A stretch of 64,000 nucleotides of DNA from Euwallacea fornicatus (lineage: Eukaryota > Arthropoda > Insecta > Coleoptera > Curculionidae): positions 620,001-684,000 of the forward strand of contig NC_089563.1 of NCBI RefSeq assembly GCF_040115645.1, read 5' to 3'. The translations under genes were made by a program, and so were the position numbers. The first letter of the stretch is position 1, and every line of letters starts with the position of its first letter. Below, one piece after another: positions 47,601-56,600 of the stretch. The notes beneath the pieces are model-generated. The model searched no databases, was not told the DNA's origin, and worked only from the letters and a program-made list of their open reading frames with translations.

Positions 47601-50600
47601 ATGTCATTGACATGTTATTAACATGGTTTTATCTGCAATTTTATCTTAATAAGTTAAATCGAGAGATAGGAAAAGTATCGAACAACGCCCAATATCTACA
47701 TATAACAATACAATATAACAAGGTGCCGATTTCCAACAGTTTAAGAAATATTTAGTTTTTTTTTTTTAATTATATTGTTACTACAAATCGTCCTAGGCCA
47801 TGGCCTCTGCGCAGCCCAAATCTAACATCACTGGATTTTTCATAGGAGGTTACGTTACAGCTAAAGCGTATCATTTCAACTTAACAACTCCTTAGAGACA
47901 TTCATTTTAAAAATGCAACAAGTTTCCCTTACATCCATGCGAGAATATCCACAAGAGATTGCGCTCGATGTACAGTCTATGTGTCTTCAACGGAGGTTGT
48001 GTATCCAAAAAAAGGGGGACATTTTGACCAGTTGGTGTGATACTAATATCGTATAGTAATCTTATCTGTCGATTTATCTTGAATGTTTTTATTGTTGTTT
48101 TGATTGTTTGTTGTCTGTTGTAAATAAAGATATCTGATCGTTTCAAATATTCATAAAATTAAGAATTGGTTTCTTTAATTGCAATGAAAATATTACATTA
48201 TATTGCTTTTCTTTTACTCTAAAAGGCTATACTTTAGAGATAATATTCTTGGGGTACTATTCTAGCAATAGTTTTTATTTTTGTTAAAACATTTCGTTCT
48301 CCCAATTTTAAAAGTTATGTACAGTCAGTCAAAGTTTATTTGGTATAAGTAACAAAGTAAGCAGAAGCTGACAATGAACATCTGGTAAAAATAAAATTGA
48401 ATATAAAAAATTTTAAAAATATTCAAAAGTTCCACACACGCGCCTAATACAAAATGAAAATAAATTTTTCACCTCGAAATGAAACTCGCACACAATTCAA
48501 ATTGCAACTCTAAACTATATTAAATTTAATACTTAATTGAAAGTCCTTTGTTGTTAATTGCATCTTTTAGACTGTGGCGTATAGATTTTATCAATTTCTC
48601 ACAATAATCTGTTGGCATCTTTACCCATTCTTCCCTTAAAACAGTTTTTAGTTGTTCTCTATTGGAAATTTTATGTTTTCGTCTTGCAATTTTTAAGTGG
48701 CGCCATAAATTTTCAATTAAATTTAGATCTGGACTCTGGGGAGGTGTTTCTATTATTTTAGAAAAATTATAAAGTAGCCATTGTCTAACTTAGTGCCGTG
48801 CCGGTCATTGTCCTGGTGATATTGAAACGAATGTTCAATTTCCAATTTCTGTGCACTTTGCTTTAAATTTAGCATTAAAATGTCCAAATACATATTGTGG
48901 TCCATGGTATTTTTAATGAAATGAAGATTCCTAGGACCATTCGCCGACATGAACCCCCAGACCATAACGAAACCTCCTCCGTGCTTCACTATCGGCCATA
49001 AATGATCTTTTTTTAATGCCTCATTGGATTTTTTCCAAACTAGTTATTGCGTTCAGTTGAGCCTAAAATGTTTAATTGCTCTTATATGCAAAAATTACGT
49101 CTCTTCAGGAGTTCAAATCATTTTCTTGGTATTCTTCCGCAAATCTTGAGCTTTACTAGTCTTACCGACCCGTGGTTTCCTTCGGGCCACACTATTATTT
49201 AGATTGTGCTTATGTAATAAGTTTCGAATGGTTTGTGGAATAACGATCTTTTAGAATGTTTCTATAATTTTTGCCAATTTAGGAGCAGAATTTTTTTTAT
49301 TTTCTGCAACTCTTTAAAAAATCAATTTTTTATCATAATTAAAAAATTTTCTAAGCTATTTCGCCTTTGTTTTTAACCTTTTTTTTTAAATTAATATAAC
49401 GATATATAATACTTTGTACAGTTGTATGAGTTCTATTGATCATTTTACCTATTTAAGGTAAGTTTTTCCGCTTTCATAATAGAGGGAGATTAGGTTTCCT
49501 TCGGAGACGATGGTTTGACCCCTTTGTCGATCCATGTTAAATAACAATTAAATTTAGATAAGTGACGATAATGGTATATAGGAAACGCAAAAATTTAGCA
49601 CCAAACTCTTAAATATGCATTTACTACTAAATATCTTGGATGTATGAGTTTCATGTCGATAGCAAAAATTGATTATTTAAACATATTTCACAAAAAATGC
49701 AACATTTTTGGCATTCTTGTTTATGTAACCGATCCAGTCAATATAAAGATTGAACACCCAATTATTTTGTTTCAATTCTTTAGCATAAGGGAAAATTAAT
49801 GAAAATAATTCACGTGTGTAAGTTTCACTTTGATTGTATGTTTTTATAAATGTCTTTTAGTTTGAAAATAAAAATCCGCGAGTATAGCGAAAACTTGTGT
49901 CTTAGGCCTTAACGGATTTGCCTAAGTCACTATCCAAACAAATCTCTATTCCTATTACCATTATTTTAATGTTGTGCAACAAACCGATGAAATCGCAAAC
50001 CTAAAATATACCTTTATAACGAGGATTGCCTTATACCCAAATTCTAAAATAATACAACCAAGAAGTAACGACCAGAACCCCGCTCAAATTGGTCCCAAAA
50101 ATAGAACAAGTTGTTTATTTCTTCCGAACGTGCTTCTTGTCATAATTTTATGATTCTGGTAAATACACCTCGTTCCTGTGAAAATATTTATCCGAGCAGA
50201 CCTTTAGATCTCATGAAAAACTACACGGCAATCTTGTGCGAGTTGGAACACGACCTATTTCCAATTTTTCTATTGTTTGTTTACATTTTAGCTTCACACA
50301 ATATGAGTGACTACAGCTATTCTAACGGCATTTTGAATGTTACGTGTAAGATTCTGTGTTTTGCAATTTCTGGGACATTCACCTTAAAACGAAATTGTTT
50401 GACAATTGAGAACAATTTCCAATTTTCTTTGACAATGATAAATTCGGTAAACTCGTTAGTAACGGGGCTGTCGGTTAAATTAGCTAAATTGACTACTTTG
50501 TCAGTTTAAATTCGGTGTGAGGGGCCATTGTATGACTCTAATTGGAGTAGACGCAATCTGAAAATAAACGTGTTTATTGTTCTTAATATTGCAGTTTCTG

Positions 50601-53600
50601 CCTCAACAAGAACACTCGTAATTACTGCGTTTATTTGTCTTCGATTCCTTCAAGTTTGTGTATATACGTCTTAACTTGTGAATTTGCATAACAAGATTTA
50701 AATTATCAGAGACCGTTAATTCTTCAAACAACACATCTCAACAGTAGATGACCAACAAGTCTATTTATGAACGTTAATAAGGCATTTGACGGCGTCTGGT
50801 GCAGTGGTCTACTTTACAAATTATATAAACTTTAAACGCCAAACTACCTACTACTTCATATCATTATAAACCTACTGAAAAACAGACAATTGGAAATATG
50901 AACTGACGACACTCTTTTTTTCCTCATCTGAACAAAGGTTCTCTCAGAGATTGCTGCACCCACCCTTCCCAGAGACGAAAAAAACACATATAGGTAAAAC
51001 AGCATACATATTACAATATGATGACGATATTGCAATTATTATTCATGACGAAACGACTGAGATAGCGGTAAAAAGACTTCAGACGCTAACGGATAACACA
51101 ATGACATGATTCTATAAATGGTAACCGACACCAAATGCCATCAAAAATCAATTTCTACCCTCAAATCGCCAGTACAAGTCCATCTGCAGACCAGTGTTAG
51201 ATTATTTGGACATACTCAGGGGAAATGCAACTGAAAAACCTAAGCAGGATATACAAAGAACAGACCAGATTGCAGTAAGACGGATTACAAAGATAAGGCA
51301 CTCAACCAATTATACGGACGCACGCACATGACAAGAATAACTGAGAGACTGTAACAAATTCAAGTAAGATGGACAGATAATCGTTACAACTAGTCCATTC
51401 TGAACCCTCCTTGCACATTAATGTGTACAACTTTTAAACTTACAAGATTGATTTAAAATCAAACTCACATACGACATCTTCGTATAGCTTTAAACTACTT
51501 TGTTGGGAATAAATATTATCTGCTCCAGATGTCAAACATCCTCACGGCATGTGACGAATAGTCCCAATGCAGCGTGTATATACAGGGTGCCCCACAAGTG
51601 TTTCATTATATTTCAGTGGGTAATAGTACATTGAAAAATAATATGACTCCCTATATAAACCATATTCCAATAATGCTTCATTAAGAAGATACAGGGTGTT
51701 AAACTTTACTTAAAAAATCTAACTTTTATTGATATATTTAAAACCGTTTGAGATATGTAAGTGAAATTTGGCATGTTTTGAGAGTTAATGTAGACGCATC
51801 TATTTATGCAAAAGGACTATTTTTCGTTTCACCAGTGACGTGCGTACGGACACCTCTCAGCACATTTTTAAAGAAAAACATGGTGCGCCACTGCTTTTTA
51901 TCAAAATAAAAATTATTTTTAGAAGTTTAATTTCATTTAGAAGAAAAATGCTCACTTGACTCTTTTTCGTCCGACGTATCGTTTGCCAGTAAAAAATTGA
52001 ATACCGTCTATATGCACGATATTCTCTAAATGGTTTTAATAATATTAAGTTTGTTTTAAATATTATTTATTTGCTATAACATTATAGAAATTGTTCAAAT
52101 TGGTGGCCATTTTGTTCAATACATAATTGAGCTCGCCTGTTCATTGATACTCTGATACGTTGAAATATTCCAGGTGTGTTTTAAGTTTAACACCCTGTAT
52201 CTTCTTAATGAAGCATTATTGGAATATGGTTTATATAGGGAGTCATATTATTTTTCAATGTACTATTACCCACTGAAATATAATGAAACACTTGTGGGAC
52301 ACCCTGTAGAGAATGAACATATTCAGGATTATTCAAATTCGACGCTCATCATTGAGATCTCAGTAACCATAAGAGATACAAGGTCGGTTAAACTGGGACA
52401 AAATTGCGCAGTTCCGAGCGCAATAAAATGTCTTCAAAAATTTGAAAAATTACGATTATTTCCCGAGATTTCCGTAAAAAAAATGAAAATTTGAAAAAAC
52501 GTTTCTTTTCTTTACTAAGATTGTTTGAAGAGATAATTAAAACCGAATGACACGTTATAGTCGCCACCTTTTCTCTTCTACAGAGTGATGATATATCACG
52601 TTCGAAATGTGACATTTAGGTTTGCTGGAACCATCATGAACTCGGTTTTTCTTATGGAAGCTATTTTGGATTTTTACATTTTTAAATTAAGTTTCTTTTC
52701 TTGATTGCGACGATGTATCACATGTTAAGGTTCAGTACTTTAATTTGATCAAAGTACCAAAAAAATTGATTTTGCTACGAGTGCTTCGGAAAATTTCACT
52801 TTAATGAAATTATGTATCTCAAATAAATGTTTCCTGCAATTGATTTACTTAAAAATTAACTTAAAAAATATATATAAATAAAAATTTAGGGAAATGACAG
52901 TTCAACAATCTCGGATAATTAACATGTTAATTATTTTTGTGTCATTAAGTGTTTCCAAAGCATACTTGTTTTTCTTGTCTTCCAAAGCATTTTCAGCAAA
53001 ATCAATTTTTTCGATAGTTTGATTAAACCAAAATACTGCACCTTAACGTCGCAATCAGAAACAAAAACTGAATTTAAAAATGTAAAAACTCAAGATGGCT
53101 CCCATAAGAAAAAAACAAGTTCATGATGGTTGCAGCAAATCTAAACGTCAGATTTCAAATATAACATTATCACTTTGTAGAAGAGAAAAAGTGGCGACTA
53201 TGACGTGTAATTCGTTTTTAATTATCTCAGTAAAGAAAAGAAACGTTTTTTCAAAATTTAGTTTTTTTATGGTTATCTCTGGAAGTAATCGACATTTTTC
53301 AAATTTTGAAAAGACATTTTGTTGATTTTCAAACTGCGAAGCTTTGCCCCCATTTAACTGACCTCGTATCTCCTATGGTTACTGAGATCCCAATGATGAG
53401 CGTCGAATCTGAATAACTGTATAATGAAAATCCATAAAAGTATATTTAGTATCAAGTATGGTACGAAATTTTTATTGGAGGCTAAGCTTAGCGAGGCCTT
53501 AAGTTAGTACCTATGTCTCAAATATTCTTTGTGTGATCGTAACCATGTAGTACCACAAAAAATTACTGATTTTAAATGTTTTCCTCCTCTACCTATCTGC

Positions 53601-56600
53601 CAGATGATAGACATAAACTGGCCACTTTAACCAGTGACCTAAATACACCTTAAAAAACTTGACCAATTTCAAGCACTCATTGTGGGTCTGCCTAACAATC
53701 TGATACGAACATCTTATAGTGTCATATCTGCAAATCTCCAGATTATCAACTTTACTGACAATTATTGCTTCGAAGCATGATTTTTTACTATTTTAATTAC
53801 ATTTCATTATAAATAACTTAATAATAAAAATCAAAATAAATATTTTTGAGGTTATCATAAAGAAATAAAGGAAACATCCGGGAAAAGTCTGTCTCTCTCC
53901 GACTCGTTCGATCTGGACACCCCAGGAAGGATAAATATGTACATGACTTGATCAATTTTGCTCCAAGGATCAATGCTGTGTGACACAATTTATCGTCCTT
54001 ATCAGACTTTGGTTTCCATGTTTTCTGTCTTTCCTGCGGTGATTGACCGATCTATTTTTCTTCTGGGTTATCTCTATTAAGTAGAACATCCCCTTTAATT
54101 GGCGCCAAATCACTTTGCGTTGGAATGTATGGAATTTAGGTCAGTAGGTAAAGTTGTTGGAAGTTCCAGTTTTTTGTTTACTCAAGGGACGTGACCTTTT
54201 AAAATTTGAAGGGCGTTAAAAACCGTTTTAAATTTAATTTTCAGTTCAGATCAATTCAGGTTTGTTTCTGTGTCGTTCGGCAAAATAGAGTGATAATTAA
54301 AATAAAATTTTTCGGTTTTCAGTATTGTCGAGATTATTTTTTTAGCCATTTATAGCACATAGCAGTTGAAATAAATTTCTTTCTGCGAGATTATGACGTT
54401 AATATACGACAAATTGCACTAAGACTGATTACAGAAACATATAAATTTATATTTACAATTAATGTACGAATGCACATATATAACAAGAATAACTGGACAA
54501 CTGTAATAAATTAAAACAAGATGGAAACACAATCATCACAAATGGACCATTCTGAGCTCATTTTGCTTTATGAAACGATTAAAGTAATCCCCAATTCCTT
54601 TTCTTTTCGACCACTTTATTATCAAATTTCCAAATAAATTTTCTATTCTTTTGTTTGTATTTTATGAACTAACATTTATGTATAGTGTTTTTGTAACAAG
54701 AGTAATTAGAAAGACTAAACAATTGATAGCTTTTTCTCTAGGATTACTGAACATAGAATCCAAAAATGCAATAATATATAGGGTGTTCCATTTAAAATAA
54801 GCAAGAAAGTATCGACTTCTGGTCTAACGGGAACGGTGATGTCATTGAAAACATTTTAGATGAGATCGCCCCAGAGCCTTTTACCAAATCATTAAATTTT
54901 CGAAACTTCGTTATTCATAATTTTCCCAAAACGTTCAATGTTGGTTCCCAGATACTCAACGCTTGCTTTGGACGCTACTTTCAATTTTAATCCAAATTTA
55001 TTAATACTTCAGCTTTCTTAGAACTAAGAATTTTCAAGATATATTCAATTCAATGTTAAAAGTGACAAATGCAGATGTCTGCATTATTGAAAATTGTTAA
55101 CAAACAAAAAGGTATTTTGTAACTCTTTTTTGCCATAATATTATAGAAAGTCCATATTTTAGTATGCTGCCAAGTTTTACGTAATATTTTTTTAGGGTGT
55201 CCACAAAAATAGTAGAGGCAATTTGGATATCAAAAAATAGTCAAAGCTTCAATATGTTAAATGGAACCCGAAAAATAACTTATGTTTACATTTAATTACC
55301 TAAAGTAAAGTTGCATAGTTTTTGAGTAATTTCATTCTATAAGTTGAAGCAGGGATTGGACATTTCTCATTTTAGAGAATTTTCATAATGATTCCGGTGG
55401 GACACCCTATAGACGCCGATCATCTGCGGATCTCATCCACGAGGGTCTCGGTTACCATAAAAGACACCAAGTTGTTTAAATTGGGACGTCAATTTGTCCA
55501 ATTTTAAAGTCAACAATATGTCGTTTTAACATTTCTAATTTTTCATAAATATTCGGAAAAGCTGAAATTTTGTAAAAATGTTAAGGTTCAATTTGGCAGT
55601 TTGGTGGAAATATCAAAATATTGTGTTTTTGCAAATAGTGCCTTGGATATAAATGAATAAAACAAGTTATTTTGTTTTGTATACTATGCGTATATATACA
55701 TAGATCTCGCGTTTCTTTTGTGGTCACGTACATTAATATATTGCCGTATTGTAATTATAAGCTTCGAGTTACTTACTTTTCCATGAATGCATAAGGCGTT
55801 ATCCCCGAACAAAATAAAAGAAATAAATAAACATTCCGCCTCCAATGTATAAAACATATTTAATGTTTATGTTAATGTAAATCTTCTCAGGCCGAAATGT
55901 TGAATTATGGTTTAAGCTCGGTTCACTTAATCCCAACCCTCGTAAATTTTTACGTCCAAGAAATACATTGCTGTCCCTAAAGAACAGTTTAACATAAATC
56001 GCTTGTGTGTATACTATAGACAAAATTATGGCAGTAGGTAGTTCCAGTTCCAGCTTGCATATGCACATGTATATTTATTATATGTATATATGTCGCTGCA
56101 AAACCGTTAAAAATTACAATTGTGTTTACTTAAAATTTTAAAATGAATTTAACATGAATATTTTCAAAATGACCATCTATTATTAAAATGGTTCTTTGGT
56201 GAAAAACCTTAAACAGTAATCCAAAGGTTCTTTCAGAGTTATTTGGAAAATCGACCTGTTTCGTGCAAAGCCACGTTGAAGTATATTTTTCTACTAGAAG
56301 TAACCGAACTAAGCTTAAGCCATATTACAACTTGCGCATAGAGTTATTTAAAATTATACAAACATTTCTTTTCCAGATCTTTTACATCCAGTGGCAGACT
56401 TCAGTCGACACACTCTCGTTAAACCAAAAATTTACCATGGCAGGGAAAAGAGGCAAATTGCGGATTCCAAAGGAGAGGTGGGTAAGATATGGTTTATCTA
56501 GCAGGAATTTTATGAGTAATATCTTCCGTATGTTTTATTAATACGTTTCGTGAATCAGATTATAGGCGACTCAGGTTAGTTGTAGTAAAATATTTTTAAA

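Noticed and set aside
50111..50509. 132-codon plus-strand open frame in the ADAM intron
   Set aside because: No family resemblance, no splice sites that would include it in the ADAM transcript, and an amino-acid mix expected of AT-rich random sequence with two weak hydrophobic stretches.
52388..53325. Two similar open frames on opposite strands (52388-52615 minus, 53095-53325 plus)
   Set aside because: Their likeness is explained by the inverted arms of the foldback repeat; neither has a domain.
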